From Anaerolineaceae bacterium (GTDB lineage Bacteria; Chloroflexota; Anaerolineae; Anaerolineales; Anaerolineaceae), in the NCBI GenBank assembly GCA_017995665.1, contig JAGOIM010000062.1:1-8117 (forward strand): a stretch of DNA of 8,117 nt, in the 5' to 3' direction. The position numbers and the translations under genes were made by a program. This document shows, in pieces, positions 1 through 6,377 of the stretch; the first letter of the stretch is position 1, and every line of letters starts with the position of its first letter. The notes under the pieces were generated by a model. It was not told where the DNA came from, did not search any database, and saw only the letters and a list, made by a program, of their open reading frames with translations.

Positions 1-195
1 AGAATTTGGACAAGCGGAAGAGAAACCCCCCTCATTTTCACGGAAAGTGTCGCCTCTTCAAAGCAAATCCGCCCAATCACTATTGATTTTGGGCAGATTT
101 ACGAGGTGGAAAAGATCAAAATTGAAATTGAAAGCCTCGGCGAGGGCGAACCCACTCACGTCCATCTTTGGGGTTTGCTCTTGGAAAACAGGTAG
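1..195 (+). CDS. 3' end of an unrecognised protein gene (partial)
   Basis: An open frame enters from the left edge and ends at TAG 193-195, giving 64 residues. The codons look genuine, and the second half alternates polar and hydrophobic residues (YEVEKIKIEIESLGEGEP, then HVHLWGLLLENR), as expected for the last strands of a beta-sandwich domain. I do not recognise the family from this tail. A carbohydrate-binding-like or extracellular beta domain is possible but not shown. The stop codon lies inside the first unit of the 7-base repeat at 192-219, so the repeat may have set the present C-terminus. No terminator hairpin follows. Confidence 0.6.
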   Translation, partial: RIWTSGRETPLIFTESVASSKQIRPITIDFGQIYEVEKIKIEIESLGEGEPTHVHLWGLLLENR

Positions 196-219
196 CAGGA
201 AGCAGGGAGCGGGGAGCGG
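192..219 (+). repeat. Four-unit 7-base tandem repeat (core NNAGCRG)
   Basis: The sequence reads as four adjoining 7-mers: GTAGCAG, GAAGCAG, GGAGCGG, GGAGCGG, followed by GTAAAAA. The units share an AGCRG core and vary at the first two positions, which is typical of the short tandemly repeated heptamers found between genes in some bacteria. The first unit supplies the TAG stop of the upstream reading frame. The remaining bases up to 429 are AT-rich and hold no gene or convincing promoter. Confidence 0.75.
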
Positions 220-429
220 GTAAAAAATTTCTACTTAGCCTTGACATGACCATCACCGATCATCCCCTGGAATAGGTCTTATGATAAAATTTCCCATACG
301 AGAAACTATATATTAAGTATCTCTGTCAAGCTCAATTCAAAACGTCAATACGCTTACCTCACTATTGATATTTTAAAAACATTTGCAAGAACGGATTGAG
401 GCAGAAGAAGAGGAAACAGAAATTAAGCC

Positions 430-1386
430 ATGAATTTACTCCATTTGCGTTATGCGGTTGAAGTTGAAAAAGCCGGTTCAATCACTCAGGCTGCCGAAAA
501 TCTTTATATGGCGCAGCCGAATCTCAGCAAAGCCTTGCGCGAGCTTGAATCGAACCTCAACATCATCATTTTCGAACGCCTGCCCCGCGGTGTCGTCCCC
601 ACTCCAAAAGGGCAGGAGTTTTTAGCACATGCCAAACGGATTTTAGCAGAGGTTGAATTGATGAATTCCCTCCAGCAAGAAAATGATGAGAACACGCAAA
701 CTTTTAGTCTTTCGATTCCTCGTGGCAGTTATGTTGCCGAAGGTTTTTTGCAATTTGTTTCAAAGCTCGATTTTGCAAAACCGATGGAAATTCGCATCAA
801 AGAGACCAATTCAGTCGAGGCAATTCATAATGTCGCTGACAATCGTTTTCGTCTTGGCATCATCCGTTTTCGGGCAGCGGACGAACAATATTTCCTGGAT
901 TTTATGAAAGAAAAAGGCATTCAACATGAGCTGGTTTGGAGCTTTGAAAATTTGCTTTTAGTCTCTAACAGCAACAGCCTGGCAAAAAAAGCACAGATTC
1001 ATCAGGAAGATTTAAGCAATCAGGTTGAAGTTTCTCATGGTGATAAATCTGTGCCCTACATGACCGAAGAAATCATCAACCCGAGCCAAACGGGCGAAAA
1101 GGACAAACGCATTTATGTTTATGAGCGCTCGACTCAGTTTGAAATTCTCACGCGGCTTCCTTCAACTTACATGTGGGTTTCACCGGTTCCCGAAAATGTT
1201 TTAAAAAGCCATCAACTTGTCCAAAGAAAATGTGAATTTCCGACACAACAGATGAAAGATGTGTTAATATATTCGACCCGTTACAAGTTAACTGCGCTCG
1301 ATAAAATATTTGTCGACTGTTTATTTTCAGTGCGCAACCAAATTGTCTTTCTTGAAAACAACTCAAGCCAGGCGACACAGGCTTGA
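430..1386 (+). CDS. LysR-family transcriptional regulator
   Basis: The 318-residue product has normal length for a LysR-type regulator. The N-terminus (about residues 1-65) carries the family's winged helix-turn-helix: a SITQAAENLYMAQPNLSKALRELE core followed by FER and a TPKGQEFL wing. The remainder fits the two-lobed periplasmic-binding-protein-like effector domain. These proteins usually act as cytoplasmic tetramers that need a small-molecule co-inducer, but the effector cannot be read from sequence. The start is chosen because the family normally begins MxLxxLRYxxxV. Its Shine-Dalgarno is poor: the nearest purine run, AGGA at 411-414, is 15 bases upstream, and the ATG overlaps the TGA of a short upstream frame (ATGA at 430-433). 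The gene lies directly upstream of nfnAB on the same strand, so control of that operon is likely but inferred. Family call is secure; target and ligand are unknown. Confidence 0.93.
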   Translation: MNLLHLRYAVEVEKAGSITQAAENLYMAQPNLSKALRELESNLNIIIFERLPRGVVPTPKGQEFLAHAKRILAEVELMNSLQQENDENTQTFSLSIPRGSYVAEGFLQFVSKLDFAKPMEIRIKETNSVEAIHNVADNRFRLGIIRFRAADEQYFLDFMKEKGIQHELVWSFENLLLVSNSNSLAKKAQIHQEDLSNQVEVSHGDKSVPYMTEEIINPSQTGEKDKRIYVYERSTQFEILTRLPSTYMWVSPVPENVLKSHQLVQRKCEFPTQQMKDVLIYSTRYKLTALDKIFVDCLFSVRNQIVFLENNSSQATQA

Positions 1387-1389
1387 ATT

Positions 1390-1540
1390 ATATAGCTAAA
1401 CATATAGCCGTAATATCAAATATCGCATAAATAAAGAGCACTAAAGCGGGTTAGTTTTTTGCGTATTGGGATATGATTTTACACGTCTGTTTAAAGCACC
1501 ATATAGATAAAGCTATATCAATATCCAAAAAGTATATTAT
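1390..1540 (+). promoter_or_regulatory. Candidate operator and promoter region of the nfn operon
   Basis: The gap before nfnA contains two copies of ATATAGNTAAA, at 1390-1400 and 1501-1511. The first is followed by another ATATAGC (1402-1408). The second sits in an inverted repeat, ATATAG (1501-1506), six bases, then CTATAT (1513-1518). Pairs of ATATC words lie next to both clusters. A possible -10 (TATTAT, 1535-1540) has no recognisable -35 at the right distance; instead the CTATAT half-site lies there, an arrangement often seen where a LysR-type activator replaces the -35 contact. The boxes are visible. The assignment to the upstream LysR protein and the promoter call are inference. Confidence 0.4.
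1440..1460 (+). terminator. Weak intrinsic terminator after the LysR gene
   Basis: ACTAA (1440-1444) pairs with TTAGT (1451-1455) across a 6-base loop, followed directly by more T, so the arm ends in a run of six T (1455-1460). The stem is only 5 bp and AT-rich, so termination would be partial. It would still partly separate the regulator from the nfn operon. Confidence 0.35.
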
Positions 1541-1609
1541 CGCTTTTAGTCAAAGACTGCTATCATAGGCATGAGATAAATGCATTAAATGAAACAGGAG
1601 ATGTTTAGA

Positions 1610-2452
1610 ATGTATCCAATTCGATCCAAAGTTGTCCTGAACCCAACGGTTGTCAAGATGGAAATCGAGGCTCCCCGTGTAGCCCATAAAGCTGAGCCAG
1701 GCCAATTTGTTATGTTACGTGTAGAAGACGATGGGGAGCGCATGCCGCTGACCATCGCTGATTTTGACCGCGAAGCCGGAACCGTTACGATTATTTTCCA
1801 AATCGTCGGCGCAACTACTGAAAAACTTGCTCATATGGAAGTCGGCGATGCTTTGCCCGACTTTGCCGGTCCACTTGGACGAGCAACTGAAACCGAAGGC
1901 AAGAAAAAAGTTGCTATCGTTGGTGGCGGTGTTGGTTGTGCAATCGCTTATCCGGTTGCCAAAAAATTCCACAAGCAAGGCACAATTGTGCACAGCATCA
2001 TCGGTTTCCGAACGGCTGAGCTTGTATTCATGGCAGATGAGTTCCGTGCAGTCAGCGATCATATGGATTTGATGACCGACGACGGCACTGCCGGAGAAAA
2101 AGGTCTTGTTACCAATGCCCTTAAGGACCTGATTGAAAGCGGCGAAGAATACGACGAAGTTATCGCAATCGGCCCGTTGGTAATGATGAAATTTGTTGCC
2201 AAACTGACCAAGGAATATGGCATTCCCACAGTTGTCAGCATGAACCCAATTATGATTGACGGTACCGGTATGTGCGGTGGTTGCCGCCTGACCGTTGGTG
2301 GTCAAACTAAATTTGCCTGCGTTGACGGTCCAGAGTTTGACGGTCATCTGGTTGATTTTGACGAAGCAATGTCTCGCGGTTCGATGTACAAACCCTTTGA
2401 ACGTCATGCATATGACGAAGCTTGTCATCTTTACAATATGGAAGTGAAATAA
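1610..2452 (+). CDS. nfnA: NfnA-type small subunit: FAD/NAD(H)-binding, [2Fe-2S] electron-bifurcating transhydrogenase
   Basis: This is a 280-residue ferredoxin-NADP reductase-like flavoprotein, matching the small subunit of NADH-dependent reduced ferredoxin:NADP oxidoreductase. The FAD-binding beta barrel is about residues 1-95, with RMPLTIAD at 44-51. The pyridine-nucleotide domain starts with VAIVGGGVG at 101-109. The C-terminal [2Fe-2S] site has Cys222, Cys225 and Cys237, with Asp217 in MIDGTGMCGGC; Nfn small subunits are known to use three Cys and one Asp. In characterised Nfn this subunit binds NAD(H). The start at 1610 is preferred over ATG 1589 because AGGAG (1596-1600) lies 9 bases before it and would otherwise fall inside the gene. 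The stop is 2 bases from nfnB, so the two are cotranscribed. Relatives include sulfide dehydrogenase and dihydroorotate dehydrogenase electron-transfer subunits, but pairing with nfnB makes an Nfn-type enzyme the best call. Confidence 0.88.
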   Translation: MYPIRSKVVLNPTVVKMEIEAPRVAHKAEPGQFVMLRVEDDGERMPLTIADFDREAGTVTIIFQIVGATTEKLAHMEVGDALPDFAGPLGRATETEGKKKVAIVGGGVGCAIAYPVAKKFHKQGTIVHSIIGFRTAELVFMADEFRAVSDHMDLMTDDGTAGEKGLVTNALKDLIESGEEYDEVIAIGPLVMMKFVAKLTKEYGIPTVVSMNPIMIDGTGMCGGCRLTVGGQTKFACVDGPEFDGHLVDFDEAMSRGSMYKPFERHAYDEACHLYNMEVK

Positions 2453-2454
2453 AA

Positions 2455-3849
2455 ATGGCTAATATGTCCCAGGTTAAAAACGAAATGCCCGTGCAGGACC
2501 CCGAAGTCCGCATAACAAATTTTAGTGAAGTTGCCCTCGGTTACACACCTGAACAAGCTATTGACGAAGCAACCCGTTGTCTGAATTGCAAACGCAGACC
2601 CTGTGTTGCAGGTTGCCCGGTTGCGATTAACATCCCCGATTTTATTCAAAAAATCGTGGTTGGCGAATTTGAAGAAGCTTATCAAATTATTTCCCAATCG
2701 AGTGCTTTGCCGGCAGTCTGTGGACGTGTTTGCCCACAGGAAAGCCAATGTGAACGTGTTTGCGTTCGCGGAGCTCGCGGTGAAGCGGTTGCGATTGGTC
2801 GTTTGGAACGTTTTGTCGCCGATTGGCACAGAGTTCATGTGACCGAAGCCCCAAAACCTGTTCCGAGCAATGGCCACAAAGTGGCTGTGGTTGGTTCCGG
2901 TCCTTCCGGTTTGACTTGTGCCGGCGATTTAGCCCGCAAAGGTTATCAGGTTACGGTTTTTGAAGCGCTCCATATCGCTGGTGGTGTTTTAGTCTACGGT
3001 ATTCCTGAATTCCGTCTTCCGAAAGCAATCGTTCAGAGCGAAATTAACAACCTGAAAGCAATGGGTGTCAAGTTTGAGACGAATACGGTCATTGGTAAAT
3101 CGGTTTCAATCGATGAACTAATGAATGATGAAGGCTTCGAGTCGGTCTATATCGGCTCCGGCGCCGGTCTGCCCCGTTTCATGAACATCCCCGGTGAAAA
3201 CTTGAATGGCGTCTACTCTGCCAATGAGTTCCTGACCCGTGTCAACCTGATGAAAGCCTACAAAGACAATAGCAACACTCCTGTTCAACACGGAAACCGT
3301 GTGGCTGTTGTTGGTGGTGGCAATGTCGCTATGGATGCCGCTCGCTGTGCCCGCCGTTTGGGCGCTGAAGTGATGATTATCTATCGCCGTACCGAAAAAG
3401 AATTACCTGCCCGTGCAGAAGAAGCTCATCATGCCAAAGAAGAAGGCATTGAATTCTACATGCTCGCCAGCCCTGTCGAAATTCTCGGCAATGAGCAAGG
3501 CTGGGTCAACGGTGTTCGCGTTCAACAGATGGAATTGAGCGAACCTGACGAATCCGGTCGTGCGAAACCTGTGCCGATTGAAGGCGACATTCGAACAATT
3601 GCGGTTGACAGTGTAATTATGTCGATTGGTACCTCGCCTAACCCATTGATTGCCTCCACAACTGAAGGTTTGGCAACTCAAAAATGGGGTGGCATCATCG
3701 CCAACGATGAAACCGGTTTGACCTCTCGTGAGATGGTTTATGCCGGTGGTGACGCCGTAACCGGTGCCGCAACGGTAATTTTGGCAATGGGTGCCGGTAA
3801 GGCTGCGGCAACTGATATTGACCATAAAATTATGGGAACAACTGATTAA
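2455..3849 (+). CDS. nfnB: NfnB-type large subunit: NADPH-binding, two [4Fe-4S], FAD (GltD-like)
   Basis: This 464-residue protein has the architecture of the glutamate synthase small subunit and NfnB. An N-terminal Fe-S domain carries two Cys groups, Cys42/45/50/54 and Cys89/93/99/103, with the CGRVCPQE signature at 89-96. The FAD Rossmann motif is GSGPSGL (147-153), the NADPH-binding Rossmann motif is GGGNVAMDAAR (287-297) followed by YRRTEKELPAR (310-320), and the C-terminal FAD contact is GGDAVTGAATV (431-441). With NfnA it would catalyse reversible flavin-based bifurcation: two NADPH reduce NAD and ferredoxin, or the reverse. The start at 2455 is chosen because GGAAG (2440-2444) lies 10 bases upstream and the product begins just before the conserved region; the in-frame ATG at 2422 would overlap nfnA by 31 bases. 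No glutamate synthase large subunit is nearby, which favours NfnB over GltD. True bifurcation needs biochemical proof. Confidence 0.9.
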   Translation: MANMSQVKNEMPVQDPEVRITNFSEVALGYTPEQAIDEATRCLNCKRRPCVAGCPVAINIPDFIQKIVVGEFEEAYQIISQSSALPAVCGRVCPQESQCERVCVRGARGEAVAIGRLERFVADWHRVHVTEAPKPVPSNGHKVAVVGSGPSGLTCAGDLARKGYQVTVFEALHIAGGVLVYGIPEFRLPKAIVQSEINNLKAMGVKFETNTVIGKSVSIDELMNDEGFESVYIGSGAGLPRFMNIPGENLNGVYSANEFLTRVNLMKAYKDNSNTPVQHGNRVAVVGGGNVAMDAARCARRLGAEVMIIYRRTEKELPARAEEAHHAKEEGIEFYMLASPVEILGNEQGWVNGVRVQQMELSEPDESGRAKPVPIEGDIRTIAVDSVIMSIGTSPNPLIASTTEGLATQKWGGIIANDETGLTSREMVYAGGDAVTGAATVILAMGAGKAAATDIDHKIMGTTD

Positions 3850-3897
3850 TATCTACAGCTATTATTAGCTGAAATATAAAGATAAAAGGAAAATAAA

Positions 3898-4665
3898 ATG
3901 TCTTCTTTGTTTGATCTTACTGGAAAAACTGCTGTTGTAACCGGCGCCTCTTCGGGCCTCGGTGTTCAATTCGCCAAAGCCCTGGCTCGCCAGGGTGCTG
4001 ATGTTGCGTTGCTTGCCCGCCGCGTCAATAGACTCGGAGAAGTGAAAGCTGAAATCGAGAAACTCGGCGTTCGCTGCATCACCGTTCCTTGTGATGTTGC
4101 TGAAACCGCTCAAATTCAAAATGCTGTAAAAGTTGTTGAAGAAGCTTTTGGTAAAGTTGATATCCTTGTCAACAATGCCGGTATCGCAGCCGATACCCCC
4201 GCCGAAGATCAAGATGATGCAACCTGGGAAGCGGTTATGAACATCAATATCAACGGTGTTTATCGCACAGCACGCGAATTTGGCAAAGGCATGATTGCCC
4301 GCGGTTATGGCAAAATCATCAACATCGGCTCCATTCACAGCAATGTTGCTATGAACGTTTCTCATTTAAGTGCCTACTGCACCACCAAAGGCGCAGTTTT
4401 GATGATGACTAAAGCTTTGGCAACTGAATGGGCTAAAAAAGGGATTACCGTCAATGCAATCGGACCCGCTTACTTCCCCTCTGAAATGACTGAGAGCGCT
4501 CTGGCTGCTCCTGAATTCCAACAAGTGGTTAATGCCTACTGTCCGATGGCTCGCACCGGACGTGAAGGTGAACTCGATGGCGCTTTGATTTACTTCGCCT
4601 CTGATGCTTCCAGCTACACCACCGGACAACTCTTGAGTGTTGACGGCGGCTGGACTGCTATTTAG
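3898..4665 (+). CDS. SDR-family oxidoreductase, gluconate 5-dehydrogenase-like
   Basis: The product is 255 residues, the usual length of a classical short-chain dehydrogenase/reductase. It shows the cofactor motif TGASSGLG (15-22), the structural NNAG (92-95), the catalytic Asn region MNINING (114-120), Ser145, and Tyr160-xxx-Lys164. Two arginines after the second strand (LLARR, 38-42) favour NADP(H) over NAD(H). The overall pattern, with FDLTGKTAVVTGASSGLG at the start and DGGWTAI at the end, resembles gluconate 5-dehydrogenase and related sugar-acid or 3-oxoacyl reductases; the substrate cannot be fixed. AAAGGA (3885-3890) is a good ribosome site 7 bases before the ATG. The gene begins 48 bases after nfnB, with only a small hairpin between (CAGCT/AGCTG, 3856-3871), and is followed by a strong terminator, so it probably belongs to the nfn operon and may draw on its NADPH. 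Confidence 0.88.
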   Translation: MSSLFDLTGKTAVVTGASSGLGVQFAKALARQGADVALLARRVNRLGEVKAEIEKLGVRCITVPCDVAETAQIQNAVKVVEEAFGKVDILVNNAGIAADTPAEDQDDATWEAVMNININGVYRTAREFGKGMIARGYGKIINIGSIHSNVAMNVSHLSAYCTTKGAVLMMTKALATEWAKKGITVNAIGPAYFPSEMTESALAAPEFQQVVNAYCPMARTGREGELDGALIYFASDASSYTTGQLLSVDGGWTAI

Positions 4666-4684
4666 TCTGGCATCTCCTTCTAAT

Positions 4685-4720
4685 AAAAACCACTGTCTAC
4701 TCACCAGACAGTGGTTTTTT
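4685..4720 (+). terminator. Strong intrinsic terminator of the nfnAB-SDR operon
   Basis: A perfect 14-bp stem pairs 4685-4698 with 4706-4719 across a 7-base loop (ACTCACC). Its core is CCACTGTCT/AGACAGTGG, and the right arm ends in six T (4715-4720). The mirrored A run on the left arm means it could also stop transcription from the other strand, though no minus-strand gene is near. Confidence 0.9.
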
Positions 4721-4740
4721 GATTAATGACTTAGATCAAG

Positions 4741-4781
4741 GGTCAGTTTTCAGTTTACGTTTAGAGTGAACAGTTTTCAGT
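4741..4781 (-). repeat. 7-base repeat array, left (minus-oriented) arm
   Basis: Read on the minus strand this segment is a run of words starting ACTG or a close variant: ACTGAAA, ACTGTTC, ACTCTAA, a 6-base ACGTAA, ACTGAAA, ACTGACC. It is the opposite-strand counterpart of the array at 4848-4903. The unit order ACTGAAA, ACTGTYC, ACTCTAW is shared by the two arms apart from one extra unit in the right arm, so they probably have a common origin. Confidence 0.75.
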
Positions 4782-4847
4782 AAATGGAAAGCGTCAAAAA
4801 TTCGGATTGGATTTACCGAAATCAATTTCAACAACTGCCTGCTGTTA

Positions 4848-4903
4848 ACTGCGTACTGAAAACTGTGTACTGTCCACTCTATACTGTCTACTGCTAACTG
4901 TCC
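4848..4903 (+). repeat. 7-base repeat array, right arm (eight ACTGNNN units)
   Basis: Eight adjoining 7-mers run without a gap: ACTGCGT, ACTGAAA, ACTGTGT, ACTGTCC, ACTCTAT, ACTGTCT, ACTGCTA, ACTGTCC. The first four bases are fixed except for one ACTC, while the last three vary. It ends about 40 bases before the -10 box of the kinase gene. The 66 bases between the two arms hold no gene; they contain a small inverted repeat, TTCGG (4801-4805) with CCGAA (4816-4820). Confidence 0.8.
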
Positions 4904-4943
4904 TATTGTCCAACTAATAACCTTCATCTTTTAGCAGTCAATG

Positions 4944-4949
4944 TATAAT
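4944..4949 (+). promoter_or_regulatory. Candidate -10 box of the ATP-cone kinase gene
   Basis: TATAAT is a perfect -10 hexamer 23 bases before the ATG at 4973, which would give a short leader holding the AAGGAGG ribosome site (4961-4967). No good -35 exists at normal spacing; TTCATC at 4923-4928 is the nearest weak match. The repeat array ends just upstream, where an activator or the RNA polymerase alpha subunit would bind. Confidence 0.5.
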
Positions 4950-4972
4950 TCCACATACTAAAGGAGGTTTGT

Positions 4973-6313
4973 ATGACCAAACTGACCCATGTTATCAAGC
5001 GCGATGGGAGCATCGTGCCTTTCACACCCGAACGAATTACCAACGCCATCTACCGGGCGACTGTGGCGGTAAATGGACGCGATAAAGAACGTGCCGAGGA
5101 ACTTTCCCGGCAGGTCGTTGCTTTGCTTGAACAAACCGTTCCTGAGGGAGAATCGCCTACTATTGAAGCAATTCAAGACCTCGTCGAAAAAGTTTTGATC
5201 GAAAACGGACAGGCTCAGGTTGCCAAAGCTTACATCCTCTATCGCAATGAGAGAGCCCGCCAACGCGCCAAACGGGGCGATGCCGATCGCACCCCTTCCG
5301 GAAATATCCCCTGGCCCAAACTTTGGCAAACCTTGGATTGGTCTGTTGCTCATGATGTGCATACCACTAAAGAGTTAAACGCCCAAATCAAAAACGGCAA
5401 ATTGCTCGATATCGTTACCGCCGCTGAAGCGGCTTATAGCGAAGACGTCGAAAACGCTGCCAATTTGATTCTCGACCGGGGCGACGAGGTCCGTGTTGTC
5501 TTTATTGCCGGTCCTTCCTCCAGCGGGAAGACCACCACAACTATCAAAGTTGGCGACCGCTTGGCAAGAAGAGGCTTCAAGTTGATTACCCTCAACATCG
5601 ATCACTATTTCTATGACCTTGATGTCCACCCTAAAGACGAATTTGGTGATTACGATTTTGAAACCCCCCAGGCGCTCAACATGCCGCTGATTAACCAAAA
5701 CCTGGTCGATTTGTTTGCCGGAAAAGAAGTACGCATCCCTTATTACGACTTCAAAACCGGCAAAGGCACTCCCGACCACACCCCAATGAAGCTTAATAAA
5801 AACGAAATTGTTTTGATTGACAGTTTGCATGGGCTTTCTCCGGAAATGACCGCTGACATTCCGGACCAATGGAAATTTAAGCTTTACATCGAGCCTCTCT
5901 TGCAACTTAAGCTCAATGATGGCAGCTACGCCCGCTGGACAGATATTCGGCTGATGCGCCGGATGTTGAGGGATGCTTCTCATCGCGCTTATGACCCCAC
6001 ACAAACCCTTTTGCATTGGAAATATGTGCGCTCTAGTGAGTTGCGCCATATTATTCCTTATGTCAACACGGTCGATACCATCGTCAACAGCGCTATGCCT
6101 TACGAATTGCCACTTTATAAAGCCAGACTGGGCTCAAATTTTGCTCGTTGGGCTGAAGAATATCGCGACAACCCCTTGCGGCAAGATGCCTGGGAGCGAG
6201 CGGATCGGGTGAACCGCATGTTCGCTGAGATCGATGCAATTGAAGATGACAGCTTCGTCCCGGAAGACTCAGTCATTCGTGAGTTTATCGGCGGCGGAAT
6301 CTATAAATATTAA
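4973..6313 (+). CDS. ATP-cone domain fused to a uridine-kinase-like P-loop kinase
   Basis: The 446-residue protein has two recognisable parts. Residues 1-95 form an ATP-cone, with a VIKRDGSIVPFTPERITNAI start and a helical stretch ending AKAYILYRNERA. This is the nucleotide-sensing domain best known from ribonucleotide reductases and NrdR. Residues about 172-370 form a P-loop kinase of the uridine kinase/phosphoribulokinase type: Walker A GPSSSGKTT (180-188), NIDHYF (208-213) where uridine kinases have their DxFY segment, DFETPQALN (228-236), and a hydrophobic strand ending in Asp (IVLIDSLHGL, 279-288). Phosphorylation of a nucleoside or similar hydroxyl compound is likely, with allosteric control by ATP/dATP inferred from the cone. 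The substrate is uncertain; archaeal 2-phosphoglycerate kinases also join a cone to a P-loop kinase. AAGGAGG (4961-4967) sits 5 bases before the ATG. It appears monocistronic. Confidence 0.85.
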   Translation: MTKLTHVIKRDGSIVPFTPERITNAIYRATVAVNGRDKERAEELSRQVVALLEQTVPEGESPTIEAIQDLVEKVLIENGQAQVAKAYILYRNERARQRAKRGDADRTPSGNIPWPKLWQTLDWSVAHDVHTTKELNAQIKNGKLLDIVTAAEAAYSEDVENAANLILDRGDEVRVVFIAGPSSSGKTTTTIKVGDRLARRGFKLITLNIDHYFYDLDVHPKDEFGDYDFETPQALNMPLINQNLVDLFAGKEVRIPYYDFKTGKGTPDHTPMKLNKNEIVLIDSLHGLSPEMTADIPDQWKFKLYIEPLLQLKLNDGSYARWTDIRLMRRMLRDASHRAYDPTQTLLHWKYVRSSELRHIIPYVNTVDTIVNSAMPYELPLYKARLGSNFARWAEEYRDNPLRQDAWERADRVNRMFAEIDAIEDDSFVPEDSVIREFIGGGIYKY

Positions 6314-6338
6314 TAGCTAACAAAAAGCTTTGGATGAG

Positions 6339-6369
6339 AAGGGACGAAAGTAAAAAACCGTCCCTTTTT
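6339..6369 (+). terminator. Intrinsic terminator of the ATP-cone kinase gene
   Basis: AAGGGACG (6339-6346) pairs with CGTCCCTT (6359-6366) across a 12-base A-rich loop, and the right arm runs into five T (6365-6369). It lies between two convergent genes and ends 8 bases before the stop of the minus-strand lipoprotein gene. The minus-strand reading has only a poor T tract after the stem, so it serves mainly the plus strand. Confidence 0.8.
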
Positions 6370-6377
6370 GATTACAG

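Noticed and set aside
241..246. Perfect TTGACA as a -35 for the LysR gene
   Set aside because: No AT-rich -10 exists 16-18 bases downstream; the region 264-269 is GC-rich. The nearest TATGAT (280-285) is 33 bases away.
1715..2428. Long open frame on the minus strand opposite nfnA (237 codons)
   Set aside because: It lies wholly within a gene with clear Nfn motifs on the other strand and its product matches no recognisable family. Such long antisense frames arise from codon bias.
3856..3871. Hairpin CAGCT/AGCTG between nfnB and the SDR gene as a terminator
   Set aside because: The stem is only 5 bp and no T tract follows, so readthrough into the SDR gene is more likely.
5375..6049. Long open frame on the minus strand opposite the kinase gene (224 codons)
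   Set aside because: The plus strand encodes an evident Walker A kinase throughout; the antisense product has no recognisable motif and no ribosome site.
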